64,000 nt of DNA from Sipunculus nudus (GCA_026874595.1 CM049318.1:13623241-13687240), one strand, 5' to 3'; positions 15,001 through 26,371 are shown, counted from the first letter of the stretch. The notes: generated by a model from the sequence alone, not told the origin. Translations and numbers: made by a program.

Positions 15001-16279
15001 AGTAACAGTGACGTGACATCACCCCAGAAGCTGGGTATAGCTGGTGCCATACAAACTGAGTGCTTGCACTTTGGCGTGGGACTGTCTGCGCCGACGCAGT
15101 AACAGTGATATGACCTCACCCAAGAAGCTGGGTATAGCTGGTGACATAAAAACTGAGTGCTTGCTCTTTATCGTGGGACTGTCTGCGCCGACGCAGTAAC
15201 AGTGACATGACATCACCCAAGAAGCTGGGTATAGCTGGTGCCATACAAACTGAGTGCTTGCTCTTTGGCGTGGGACTGTCTGCGCCAACGCAGTAACAGT
15301 GACAGGACATCACCCAAGAAGCTGGGTATAGCTGGTGCCATACAAACTGAGTGCTTCCTCTTTGGCGTGGGACTGTCTGCGCCGACGCAGTAACAGTGAC
15401 ATGACAACACCCAAGAAACTTTGTATAGCTGGTGCCATACAAACTGAGTGCTTGCTCTTTGGCGTGGGACTGTCTGCGCCGACGCAGTAACAGTGACATC
15501 ACATCACCCAAGAAGATGGGTATAGCCGGTGCCATACAAACTGAGTGCTTGCTCTTTGGCGTGGGACTGTCTGCGCCGACGCAGTAACAGTGACATGACA
15601 TCACCCAAGAAGCTGGGTATAGCGGGTGCCATACAAACTGAGTGCTTGCTCTTTGGCGTGGGACTGTCTGCGCCGACGCAGTAACAGTGACATAACATCA
15701 CCCAAGAAGCTGGGTATAGCTGGTGCCATACAAACTGAGTGCTTGTTCTTTGGCGTGGGACTGTCTGCGCCGACGCAGTAACAGTAACATGACATCACCC
15801 AAGAAGCTGGGTATAGCTTGTGCCATACAAACTGAGTGCTTGCACTTTGGCGTGGGACTGTCTGCACCGACGCAGTAACAGTGACATGACATCACCCAAG
15901 AAGCTGGGTATAGCTGGTGCCATACAAACTGAGTGCTTGCACTTTGGCGTGGGACTGTCTGCGCCGACGCAGTAACAGTGACATGACATCACCCCAGAAG
16001 CTGGGTATAGCTGGTGCCATACAAACTGAGTGCTTGCACTTTGGCGTGGGACTGTCTGCGCCGACGCAGTAACAGTGTCATGACATCACCCAAGTAGCTG
16101 GGTATAGCTGGTGCCATACAAACTGAGTGCTTGCTCTTTGGCGTGGGACTGTCTGCGCCGACGCAGTAACAGTGACATGACATCACCCCAGAAGCTGGGT
16201 ATAGCTGGTGCCATACAAACTGAGTGCTTGCTCTTTGGCGTGGGACTGTCTGCGCCGTCGCAGTGACAGTGACATGACA
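1..16279. repeat. 97-bp satellite DNA array, 168 tandem units
   Basis: Head-to-tail units begin with tcacccaagaagctgggtat and end with cagtaacagtgacatgaca. Unit starts at 1, 98, 195, 292, 388 and so on can be followed without interruption to 16183. The array holds 168 units: 168 x 97 is 16296, and the 17-bp shortfall is fully explained by one 12-bp deletion (near 9257) and five single-base deletions (near 338, 4120, 5852, 9538 and 9828). Most differences are substitutions that recur in the same order far apart, which shows block duplication. Short reading frames of about 65 codons recur on the minus strand in every unit. Because 97 is one more than a multiple of three, the frame changes at each unit, so they are not genes. 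The array is richer in G+C than the rest of the window and runs off its left edge, so its true size is unknown. Its function is unknown. Confidence 0.98.
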
Positions 16280-16611
16280 TCACCCCAGGAGCTCGGTACG
16301 TTTGTGACAGTGACATTCCTGTGACATACACACGAGTAATGCTCTTTGGTTTTGGACAGTTTGTCCCATCGCAGTGACATTGACTTGACACAAACCCAAG
16401 AAGCTGGGTTTGTTTTTGAAAGTGACAATCGGTGACACACCCAATGAGCGTTTGTCTTCCGGCATGCGACAGCCGGAACCGTGGCAGTGACAGTGACATG
16501 ACACCTAACCCTAAACGCTGGGTATGTTTGTTACAGTGATTGACAGGTCACACTCATCGCTTTCACTATACCATGAGGCAGCTAGTCTGGACCATCACAG
16601 TGACAGTGACA
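16280..16611. repeat. three diverged, longer edge units of the 97-bp satellite
   Basis: Three related units of 111, 113 and 108 bp (16280-16390, 16391-16503, 16504-16611) follow the regular array. They keep the start (cccaagaagctggg) and the end (cagtgacagtgacatgaca), but carry extra bases near position 20-40 of the unit, with text such as gtttgtgacagtgacat where the core unit has agctggtgcc. They are strongly diverged from the core and from each other. This is the usual state of satellite edges, where unequal exchange no longer homogenises copies. They may preserve an older, longer form of the unit (inference). Confidence 0.9.
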
Positions 16612-17956
16612 AAAATAAATCTCTTACAATTAAAAATAACATAGGCAGATTAAAATAAAGTTGGTTTTGCTGATTTTGATGCTGATGGGCAAAGTGCAAT
16701 GGGCGTACCGGAATATCAACGTTTGTCAAAATGTTCAGGTTTTGATGTTTATTGGTTCTTTTCATTGACAAAACACAGTGTGATTGTTTAAGGTTACAAG
16801 TCAGGATGAACTATGTACTCGATATTTACGCCCAATCCAGTTAAATGTTAAATGGAAGCAATATGTCACACTGAACCCACCTGTGGCTATATGTAGTATA
16901 TATACAAATGTGTAAGTAGCCAGTGGTCCGGTTACCAGGAAATTCACGGCAGTGATAATGTAACACATGCACACCGCTGGCTGAAACAATCAATCAGGCT
17001 CACGAGGGCAGGCACCCAACACAATGGATAAGATGTACTCATAACAAGTGCTGTGTCTACCACTTGTATGCGAGCCAACACTTGGTCTTTATACCATATG
17101 AATAAGCTTTTATTCAGGTCGACATTTTCGGGAACGTAACAAGTCATTTAAAGTATGGTTACTACTTAATTCAGGCGTCTTTGTATCCAAGTCAGCCGCA
17201 CTTTTGTTACATACACGCCTCCATGCCCTATCATTGTACTATTAATTCTATTTAACTTGAGTTTCAGGCACTCATACCCTAATCCACATGACTCCAAAGT
17301 GGTCTATTAAAGAACATGGACCAGCGGCTTGTCCTGATTAGGGTAAAAGGAAGGTTATTTCGTCATTTTTTGATTGTCAGCTGGATTTATCGCCCATTCA
17401 ACGATTATCATCTACTGCCATGGCAATTTGAAGTTTATAGTTGGTGACAAAACCATAAGTAAGGTTTGATGTTCAGTCTTCAGTTTGGTCTGTGTTTTCA
17501 ACGTAATAAACAAATTTTAATATGACTTTTCCATCTTAACACAGTACGTATGCCGTCTGTTTTTTAGTTTCCTATATATATAAAATCTATTAGCAACAGA
17601 TACGATGACGAAGTGCTACTGGCCTTTAATGGCAGCTGCCAGTACTGCAACCAGGGGTTATACCCCTCAGTAAGTGGTGTGCTTGCTCAAGGATAGGCCA
17701 TGCAGTACTCCAGCCAGTGTGTAAAATTCTTTCAATTAAGTTCTGCATTTTGATGTTCCTCAACTCACACTCCTATGCACTCACACAAACCTGTGGCGTT
17801 TGTGTCACAGAGCCACTAAAGATGTGACTTTGGCTATTCAAGTAAATGTTTTTTTTTTTTATTCTTCTAGTATCAAGTATATGAATTTGAAAACATACAG
17901 AAATTTGCAGTTGCAAAAATAAATCCCCCTGTGATATATCCACATCCTGGCTTTTT

Positions 17957-17957
<1 letters not shown>

Positions 17958-18006
<49 letters not shown>
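17958..18006. repeat. (CT)n microsatellite
   Basis: An uninterrupted CT dinucleotide run of about 49 bases in AT-rich spacer. Confidence 0.97.
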
Positions 18007-18010
<4 letters not shown>

Positions 18011-18165
18011 GAGTATATAACAAATCACGCCACCCTATTCAGTTCATATATCAGAGGGATAAGAACTCCAACCCGTATACTGGCTAATCAAATAAAGGTA
18101 CAATATGTGGTTTAATACTTCTAACAAATGTAAGATTAAAGTTCACATTCCGTGCACGTTTAGGG

Positions 18166-18363
18166 GCGGATCCAGGATTTAGGAAAAAGGGGGGGGGTGG
18201 ATCCTACGCAGGAGGACTAATGGAAACCCTAAAAAAAGGTCCCAAGGTCCGGTAAAGGGGGGGGAGGGTCCAGGCCGCAAAATTTTGTCTGAAACCCCTA
18301 AAAAGGTTGCTTCGGATGAAAGGGGGGGGGTCCCGAACCCCTGGACTCTCCTCCTGGATCCGC
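18166..18363. mobile_element. short MITE-like element with perfect 12-bp terminal inverted repeats
   Basis: The left end gcggatccagga (18166-18177) is the exact reverse complement of the right end tcctggatccgc (18352-18363). The ~200-bp interior has no reading frame but has several G runs (near 18190, 18258 and 18325) and repeated ccctaaaaa-type text. No clear target-site duplication is visible, so the superfamily is not assigned. Homopolymer-G interiors with ggatccagg ends are typical of a non-autonomous DNA transposon. Confidence 0.7.
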
Positions 18364-19575
18364 TTCCGACTTCTAGATTATCTGTATAGTGCTATTATCT
18401 TGGTGTATATCAAATATTACTATAGTAAGCTTCCACCTGGCATGAGCATTATGAAATAAAATCCCTTCCAGGTTCAGAGCTTGGGCGGAATACTAGCATA
18501 GCGAGCAAACGAAGTGTTCATCTAAAATTTCAGATAGAGTTATTTACTCATTCACAGGTCCACCGGTCTAGGAGGGGGTGTCATGTACTGTTAAACAATA
18601 CTTTATCCACCTGTTTTAGAGGCCTTTAATGCAAGACTGATTAAATTCACAAGATCTGCAAAATGGTAATGATTAAAATATTTATATTATTAAGAAAAGC
18701 AGTAAATCAGAGAGAGAGAGAGAGATGCCTATTGGACTCATTTAGTGTGATATGAAATAACAAGAATATACAATTTATCATGCTAAATCTTACAAATGGT
18801 TATCCCTAACTAAATGGTGTGCTTCGTGATGGGATTATGGGCTCTACCTAATAAAAGCTGTATCCCTGTAAGATATGCAACATTTGGTGTATTGACATAG
18901 AGAGATTGAGAGAAAGGGAGAAAAAGGTGTTCATATAATATATAATATATTTTTGTTAGGTGTACATATGTTTTATATAAATAAGTGAAGATCCCGCTGT
19001 TTAACTTTAAAAACCAGTGTCAAAATGTAAATTAAAAAAAACTTTTTAGACTATGCTTATCTCATTCTTCTGTACGCCAATTTAATTGTGTGTTTTATTA
19101 ATAATAATGTTGTGCTAATTTTACTTAATTAAAAAATATAAGGAAAATTACAATAACTGATAATTAATAGTAATTAACTGATGGTAAATGATGGATTATG
19201 ATATAAAATAATACAGATAATATTGGGTAGCGGGCTTCCTCTCACTCTGGTTGACCCCGTATCCTGGCTGAATGGACTATTTAAAAATACATGTATAGGG
19301 TATGTTGAATAGAAATCATCCAGCCGGATACTTAGCAGGACACATATCTTAAAAATAAGACCTAGGATGTTCATGGGGGCACTGAAAATCAGTGTCCGTC
19401 TGTGTAAAATCTAATACTTGGGTTATGATGGGTTATCTGACCTTGTAACCCCTAAATTATGGCACAGTATTTATTGGCCATGGCATGTAGAAATATGTTA
19501 AATTCAGCTGGTCGTCATGACCCATGGATCACTTCTTGATATGTATTCAATGTAACTTAAGGAGATGTGTTTCAT

Positions 19576-19595
19576 TTGTTTTACTCTCATTGTAG
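19576..19595 (+). promoter_or_regulatory. candidate 3' splice acceptor before the TRIM-type pseudogene
   Basis: A pyrimidine-rich tract ending in cattgtag lies 12 bases before the ATG of the TRIM-type reading frame. This fits an intron in the 5' untranslated region followed by a single large coding exon. It is inferred from sequence only; the upstream exon was not located. Confidence 0.4.
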
Positions 19596-19607
19596 AAAGA
19601 CAACATC

Positions 19608-21470
19608 ATGGCGTCATCGAGCACAAGACAACTGCTTGAATGTTCCATCTGCCTCACCGAGAAAGTTGGCAAAACACCACGCTCACTTTGCTGTCTACAT
19701 TCTTTCTGTCATGACTGCCTCGTCACTTTGTTTGATTCCACCGGCACCCACAATGACGCAGGGGGCCAGTTAAAATGCCCAGTGTGTCGTTGAGTCACTG
19801 TTATACAAGGTGGGATTGAAAGCTTACCTGTTGACTTCAGACTTCAAGATATGGCTGATTTAATCAATCAGACTCAAGACGCATGTCAGTGCCGCCAATG
19901 CAAACAAAAGGGTGTCTCCTGTCTTGCAAAATCTGCCTGTCAGAAGTGCAACTCTGTTTATTGTGAAAAAATGTTCCATAGAACACACAAATATTGCCCT
20001 GTTCTCGGACCATAAGATGGTGAATGCGTTTTGCAAGCAGCACGGAAGGCCGTACAGTTACATCTGTCAAACATGCATTGCTGGGATTTGTTCAGATTGC
20101 ATAACTTCAGGGGCACATGCCAATCATATTCACAAGAAGGTGAAATGCGGACAAAAATTAGTGAGCAAAAAGATGACAGACACTATTACCAAAATGAAGA
20201 ATGCGGGCCAAAATCTGGAACAGTATATCAACATTAAAAAAGAAGAAAGTCAAGCGAAAAGGCCAAAATTTGAGGAAAATATAAAGGCACAAGGTGACAG
20301 AATGAAGGCTCAAGTTGATAAGATGGTTGAGGAAACTATCAAGCAACATTCAGAGAATCAGTCTGCATCGTTTGACCGATTGTTTCAGGTCTACCGTGAG
20401 GCATGTGACAAGACGACAGAGATCGAGGCAGCAGAAGCATTACTCAGAATGGATTCAGGAGACTTCTTGGCAAATTTACATTCTGTGGATGCTTGCCTTC
20501 AAACAGAGATGAATAAGATAGAAAAATTAGGAACATCTCTCCCGGACCCTTCGCTCCATTCATATGTTGAATGTAATTTGAGGCTTGTTGACAGACGTGC
20601 TGGTTCACAGGCAAGATGTGGTTTGGATGGTGTCTTGGTAGGACTGGAGAGAGCAAGATTGCAAATAATGCTTGATATTGACTGTTCCGTCACCCTTCCT
20701 GAACAGCAAAGTCCTTTCTGGGTCAGTGTCACCTCAGACGGGTCCGCTGTGGTGAGCAGTCGGCAAGGAAATGTCGTCCATAAAATCAAGATATGTGGAA
20801 ATGCATCTTAGATCTATGAAGGCAATCGTGCGTGTGGTACCTGTGTGGACGATGAAGACAATATTTACATAGCACAAACTAACGGTTGTGCGGTCATCAA
20901 ATGTAATCCGTTGGGAAGATCTTTCATAATGAAACTGAATTCTGCTTTACAGTACATCACTGACATCAATGTCAAAGGCAATGACCTCTTTTTATCAAGT
21001 CGAGGTGGGATCTTTACCCGCTTACTCTCCGGTACTGGAGGAAAAGAAGTCTTGAATTTACGCAATTGTCATTACTTCACTGTTACTGAAAATCCTCTAT
21101 CTGAGGTCAAATTTATCGTCACAACCTGGGACCCACATGAAGTCAAGTTTTATGATACCAATGGCAATAAGATAAACCAGATGGGAGACCATAGCAGACC
21201 TGAACTTAGATTCAGCGACCCAATGGGTATCACACAACTTGCAAATGGCCGTTTCCTTGTTGCTGATCATTATAACAGTAGAATTGTTGAGTTCTCATTG
21301 ACGGCAGCTTTGTCAGGAATTTGTTGACAAGAGATGATGGTTTGCGTTTCCCGACTGGTATTGCTTATATCCATCCCTATCTGTGGGTTTGTGAAAACCA
21401 TCGTTCGGACAACTTGAGAAAGGTCAAACTTTTTAGATTTGTTAATCTGCCTTCACAAGCACGCCAGTAA
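19608..21470 (+). pseudogene. decayed RING/B-box/coiled-coil/NHL-like TRIM E3 ubiquitin ligase gene
   Basis: The first 61 codons form a C3HC4 RING finger (C12, C15, C29, H31, C34, C37, C57, C60, ending in CPVCR). This is the E2-binding module of TRIM ubiquitin ligases. Next come a B-box1-like Cys-rich stretch (about 19880-19990), a B-box2 (about 20030-20140, with CKQHG and CQTCIAGICSDC), a long charged coiled-coil (about 20160-20560) and a C-terminal beta-propeller-like region (about 20690-21470) with NHL-style text such as GITQLANGRFLVADHYNSRI. The order matches the TRIM2/3/56/71-like class. At least four lesions break it: an in-frame TGA at 19791-19793 directly after the RING, one extra A in the A-run 19966-19971 that splits the B-boxes between frames, an in-frame TAG at 20809-20811, and a one-base frameshift near 21300. 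Beyond that shift the frame stays open to TAA at 21468-21470. A clustered assembly error is possible but less likely with four separate lesions. The large single coding exon is normal for invertebrate TRIM expansions. Confidence 0.85.
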
Positions 21471-23924
21471 ATAGCTTTTTGTTATAGTAACCAGCCTAGC
21501 CTACCGCAGGTGACCACTGACTAATCATCCTGCCTTTGTCTCCCAATGAGGTCCTTTGTGAGGCCTGGTGACATGGTCCTCAAGCTTGAACTGTATATTA
21601 TGCATGGAATGGACTTTTAACTTTGTTAGCTAATCTTAATAGAATACATGAACTATAATATAACCCTATTGTTTTGATATTACCCTATTGGCTAGCACGG
21701 TTGCAGGTCAAAATGTGAATTATTATTTTTGTGCAGTATCTCAATAAGTACAAAAATGAGTTCAAATTTCAGCCAAGGCGCCCTACCAGGGTGAGCGCTC
21801 TGCAGGCTTAAGGAAAAAAGGCCTTGCCCGAGTGTTTCACTCACAAACGAGTGCGCCTTTCGGGGGTACCTCGATGGAATGACCGATCAATGGGGACGAT
21901 AACACAGCAGGGCCCACAGGTGCATTACTCACTTGGCCTGGTTGATGCCAGGAAATAAAATTAGAGGAAGTGCGTAATACTGACCTGTCACAAAGTCCGA
22001 AACCGGAATGGAATTTCATAGATGTAAATTTATGTAGTTAGTTCGCATTAGAAAAAGGGAGTCTGTTCCCTCCATAAAAAGTATTAAAAGCATCACGACG
22101 TTTAAGTCTGGATCTGAATGTAGTGTTTATGGGCTTCTTTCTGGAGTAACCACGAATGTTTGGTAAAAGTAATAGAATGAAATTTACCTAACGTTCTTTT
22201 TTCCCTGCTTTAGGTAGAATTTGACAAACCCTCAGTATCATATAAGTAAGAATAATGAAACAGAAAATAGCAAGAATTTCTTATATATGTTTATAACATA
22301 GTTACTGTTTATGCTACAGAGTTCTAGATTCTAGCTGTAGGCGACATAATTGATATCGTATGTGTTTAAACGAGAATATACAGGATTTGTATAAAACAAA
22401 GCATGTTACATTCTCGTGGTAGACAGGCCTAGCCCTCTTTAGTCTTTAAGCATTGGGTATGCTTACAGTGACACATCTGTGCTTACAGTGACACTTCTTG
22501 CGATATATTCCGCAAAACAAGAATTGACGAGATTTACACAAATGTCAACTTAACACTAAGACCTTTTTAAGGTAGAAAGACTCGAGTGGTTGCTTTGAGA
22601 GGCAATGAATAAGCATTCAGTAGTAAAGTAGCAGGTATCTCTAAATGTCTTCACTTTTGTTGAAAGGGAACAAACAAAGTTGAACAGATCATTGTTAGGT
22701 AGTACAAAATGTACAGATTTTCATTGCATTTAATAGCCTTTGATGGCTTCTTAATCCTTGATTGTATCACACCTCGTCATATCTGCACTAAAATGTGAAT
22801 TCTTTGATATCATCATAGTTGCCTATCTGGGAGGGCTGGCGACTATATTGCTTGGATAGGGATACAGTGATAAGCTTTTAATACATAATTGTATATAGAT
22901 TAATGGACAATTATGTGTATAGATTATTGAACATTTATGTGCAATCAGGTGTAGGTAATATTCAATTCCTAGTATATACAACAGGTTACATTGGGAACTC
23001 ACAACTTATTGGTGGCTGAGGGGATTCTTTTATCAGTTGCTTTTATAAATGTTATCTTTATAACTAATTATGTTTTACTGAAAAGGTATTCCACTCTGGT
23101 GAATAGAAACTGATTCTAGATATCACGGTACCTTGTGCTTATATATATATATATCTATTTCTCTGACTTGGTATATAGCGTAGGGATTTGAGTGCCATTT
23201 GCCTAAACATCCGGATAAAAACCTGGATCTGTTTTGTTTTTCGTTAATGAATGCGCTTTTTACACATATGGGACTTTTGTGTTTTTTTTTTCTGTGTGAA
23301 TGAATCAAGTGTGCATATGAGTGTGTTAAAGTGATAGAAATACTGTTGCCCACAAAGTATATTCAATACTGTGATCACTTAAAATTAAGCACAACACTTT
23401 CTTTATTAAATGACGTCACAAGAATAATACATAGGGTGTCCATACCCTCCTTATTAAATGTAGTGGGGCACGGTGAATTGTTCATCTGTGTCACAAACAC
23501 TGTTGTCCTTTAAAACACATATAAAATCGTTTTTAATTATAAACATAGAATTTTTTTTCTAATATGGTATGACTGTTCTGAAATATATATAAAAAGTGCT
23601 TAAATTATGCTTCATTGATTGGTCGAATAAAGAAACACTATAATTCACACCGACCTCCTTCATTACATATATATTTTGTCGAGAAAACCACAAAAGTGAC
23701 ATTCTTTTCACATGTAGAGCAGTGTTGTGACGACACAAGCACTTCTGTAAATGTTTTTTTTTTTCGGCCTGGGTTAAAGTGCAGTTCCTCATTCTCTCAA
23801 AGTGAAAAATCGAGCCGGCCTTCATTTTAATATGTGTAAGTAAATAACCATATAGTAATTAATTATGCCGTAAATTTCATTTGTTTCATATAGTTATAAG
23901 AAAGATGTTCCTTATTTTATATTT
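21471..23924. other. AT-rich spacer downstream of the TRIM-type pseudogene
   Basis: No reading frame with recognisable similarity. There is a short direct repeat of gcttacagtgacac near 22460-22495 and a brief TA tract near 23141-23154. The stretch 21770-22020 is less AT-rich than its surroundings but shows no gene signal. Confidence 0.65.
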
Positions 23925-24640
23925 ATTTTTTTATTTTATTTAAGTATATTTAAGTGCCATAGTGACTGTATTATAATACAATCGCTTTAAGGCATTGTAC
24001 ACAGTAAAATACATTAAGATGATTAAAAAAGAATTTGAGAGACAGATGATACAGTTAAAATGACTAAAAAATAGATATGTAGAAAACTAAATAATCGAGA
24101 ATCCAAACAAAATGGATGATAACGGCTAATAATATTTCAACTGGAAAAGGTGTGTTTTCAGTAGTCTTTTGAAACACGGAACACTTGAGGCATCCTTGAT
24201 ATGCTGAGGAAGATTATTCCAGAGGATAGCGGAGGAGTATTTAAATGATCTCTTTCCGTACTGTGTCCGGGCCCTCGGCACCTCAAAGAGAGATTTATTG
24301 GCCGACTTTAAGTGCACGCACCGGGCAAAATTCCTTAATCATATCAGCCAGGTATATGAAGGTGCTAAGCCATGGAGGAATTTGAAGGTAAGCAACAGTA
24401 TTTTAAAACAAGGTCTGTACTCCACCGGCAGACAATGTAGCTCCATAAGTACCGGTTTGATAAGTGCTCGCCGCTGGGTGAGTGTAATAAGCCGAGCAGC
24501 ACAATTCTGAAGGCGCTGCAGCCTACCAATCTGAGCACGGTTGCTGCCATACAGAAGCGAATTGGCATAATCTGCTCTCGAGGTCACTAAGGCTTGCACC
24601 AGCATTTTGCATGCATTTTCTTCACACTAAAGATTCATGG
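23925..24640 (-). mobile_element. 5'-truncated LINE tail (CR1/L2-like non-LTR retrotransposon)
   Basis: Read on the minus strand, 24605-24339 encodes the conserved end of a reverse-transcriptase protein: LVQALVTSRADYANSLLYG, then IGRLQRLQNCAARLI, then PVLMELHCLPVEYRPCFKIL and HGLAPSY. After a frameshift near 24345, 24317-24126 continues with SANKSLFEVPRARTQYGKRS, then AILWNNLPQHIKDA and FKRLLKTHLFQL, ending at a stop. Both blocks are hallmarks of the C-terminal region of CR1/L2-type LINE proteins. The 3' part (lower coordinates) becomes AT-rich and ends near 23925-23990 in TAAA-type repeats, as expected for a LINE 3' end. The polymerase catalytic core is absent, so the copy is truncated at its 5' end and inactive. 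Confidence 0.85.
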
Positions 24641-25007
24641 CCCTTTTTTTTAAATACATTATCCTGTATGCGAGGGGCGCATGGATAAAAAAAACCAGAA
24701 AAACAAACGTTAACATTCATTTTTTTTTTGTAAAACTTTTCACCACACTTGTTCCATGATATATTGTAATCATGGTAAAGAGTACTCGAATCCGATCCCT
24801 GCTATGTCTATCAAGCGCACTAGTCCAGAATTTGCTACCCGATTCAGACAAAATCGGGCAGTCATGAAAGGCCTTTCACTGACAACCTCCCCTATCTGAC
24901 CATGAACGCCATCTGTGTCCGTCCAACGATAACTGTTTCTCTTGCCCCACAGAGATGTCGCCTGTGATCGGAGACGGATCGATGATATACGTCCGCAGTT
25001 ACCACAG
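24641..25007. other. spacer between LINE relic and first tRNA gene
   Basis: No convincing gene. It contains a T-run near 24720 and moderately GC-rich text at 24780-25000 that does not match the flank upstream of the other two tRNA copies. Confidence 0.6.
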
Positions 25008-25009
25008 TT

Positions 25010-25097
25010 GCTCCAGTGGCACAATCGGTTAGCGCGCCGTACTTATAAGCAGTTATAAGGCATGCGGAGCTTGTGAGTTCGATCCTCACCTGGAGCA
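25010..25097 (+). tRNA. tRNA-Ile(UAU) with 14-nt intron, copy 1
   Basis: The acceptor stem GCTCCAG pairs with CTGGAGC, followed by discriminator A (25097). The D-loop has aatcggtta, the anticodon stem CCGTA pairs with TGCGG, and the loop is CTTATA plus A. The anticodon TAT is at 25044-25046. A 14-nt intron at 25048-25061 sits after base 37, the canonical position. The variable loop is AGCTT and the T arm is GTGAG-TTCGATC-CTCAC. An intron in tRNA-Ile(UAU) is well known in animals. The copy differs from the other two in the intron and variable loop. It is not followed closely by a T-run (the flank starts aaaatgtttatag), so Pol III termination may be weak and this copy may be less active. Confidence 0.93.
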
Positions 25098-25340
25098 AAA
25101 TGTTTATAGCCAGTAGGACATCGTCTTCCATAATGATGACTAATGAAAGCCGCTGCGCATGTGTCGCAATGATCCACGTCGGATGTTTCCATGTGCCATT
25201 TTTATTCATGCGTGATTTTGTTTATAGTTTAATTAGTGAAAACTTTAAATACAAAGGCATAGATTAACAAATATAACTGATATCCAGAACATAGTAAATG
25301 GTTTACCATTAATATGTTGATTACCCGAGTACCACATGAC
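25098..25340. repeat. 3' flank of tRNA copy 1, shared with the other two tRNA copies
   Basis: Text such as gccagta, taatgatga and aatgatccacgtcgg, and further on gatataactg-like and catgttgat-like blocks, recurs in the same order after the tRNA genes at 26276 and 31662. The tRNA gene was therefore copied together with at least ~250 bp of downstream DNA. Confidence 0.75.
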
Positions 25341-25814
25341 CAATCAGAGACTGTTCTTTGTAGTCAAGAGTGAAGAATAAATACTTTGTGTTGTCTCCTC
25401 AAATATAAATGCAGTGTCCATTCACCTTATGAACTGTCATCAAGTAAATGAGAATAGAATCAATCTATCCAGTTCTTCAGAAATGTCACTCTCCGGACTG
25501 TTTAAGTTCACTGTGATTTATCACTATGAGTTTAATGTCATACAAATTATTATTTATACATGTATACGTAATGCATAATTTATCATGACATTTGCTAATG
25601 TTTATCCTGAAAAGCGTTATTTTGTTAATAAAAGACTAACAACGCCCTCTACATTTTATTATATTTCACGGAAATTTACTTGTATCTCTTTCCTTCTTAA
25701 GCTACAGTAATCCTGTCTGTATCTCTGTAGTGGGTTTATGTTATGTCCTTAAACCTTGTATTAACATTGACCAAAAACATTTTTTTTTCAAAGTAACAAG
25801 ACTAAATTTAACTC
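25341..25814. other. AT-rich spacer
   Basis: No reading frame or repeat of note apart from general AT richness. Confidence 0.6.
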
Positions 25815-26275
25815 ACTACGGTATTATTTTCATTTAACGTAGTTTTCATTTCAATTTTAGAAAGAAAATACAACAGTCGTGTCATTTATTCAGATCTAGT
25901 TACGGCATTATCTTAAAATTAAGTCTACCTTTGAACTGCATCCGTCAAAGTAGCGGAATCAATTCTACATATTTCTATGACCATCAAATTAAAATTTTGT
26001 CAAAAAATCACATATATATTCCTTTAAGCCTGCAGATCTGTAACAATAACGGGCCACAGTTTTTTTTTCAAGAATATTACTACAAGTTATTCAATTTCAC
26101 TTCATTTGTCCATTCTGAGAACAAAATCATAAATAAGCAGAAACTTCAAAATGATTCATGCACACTGTGCACTAACCTTTTCATTTCCCGGACACAGATG
26201 GCGCTGCTCTGCAAGGTATATGTTCGGTCCCTCAAGTGAAATCTTATTCATTCTACTTTAACGTCACGTTCAGTT

Positions 26276-26363
26276 GCTCCAGTGGCACAATCGGTTAGCG
26301 CGCCGTACTTATAAAAAGTTATGAGGCATGCGGAGGTTGTGAGTTCGATCCTCACCTGGAGCA
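26276..26363 (+). tRNA. tRNA-Ile(UAU) with 14-nt intron, copy 2
   Basis: The stems match copy 1: acceptor GCTCCAG/CTGGAGC, anticodon stem CCGTA/TGCGG, T arm GTGAG/CTCAC. The anticodon TAT is at 26310-26312 and a 14-nt intron lies at 26314-26327. The variable loop is AGGTT. A five-T run starts four bases after the discriminator (cggttttta), which gives a normal Pol III terminator. The gene lies inside segmental duplicate X. Confidence 0.95.
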
Positions 26364-26371
26364 CGGTTTTT
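26364..26371 (+). terminator. Pol III oligo-T terminator of tRNA copy 2
   Basis: The flank cggttttta supplies five consecutive T residues directly after the mature 3' end. Confidence 0.7.

Larger units (their letters stand above)
16612..19590. other. AT-rich spacer without a recognisable gene
   Basis: All reading frames are short and none resembles a known protein. The stretch contains a (CT)n tract and a small MITE, listed separately, a short AG tract near 18711-18724, and otherwise low-complexity AT-rich sequence. The last 25 bases before 19596 form a plausible 3' splice site for the TRIM-type pseudogene. Confidence 0.7.

Noticed and set aside
1-16279. CRISPR array
   Set aside because: The repeats are contiguous with no unique spacers, the unit is 97 bp, and the surroundings are eukaryotic.
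1-16499. More than a hundred reading frames of 65-162 codons on the minus strand, with a recurrent MSCHCYCVGADSPTPK start
   Set aside because: They are produced by the 97-bp satellite. The frame changes at every unit, neighbouring frames overlap by a full unit, and there is no promoter or start context.
16503-16516. Telomere-like cctaaccctaaac at the satellite edge
   Set aside because: Less than two TTAGGG-type repeats inside a diverged satellite unit; far too short for an interstitial telomere.
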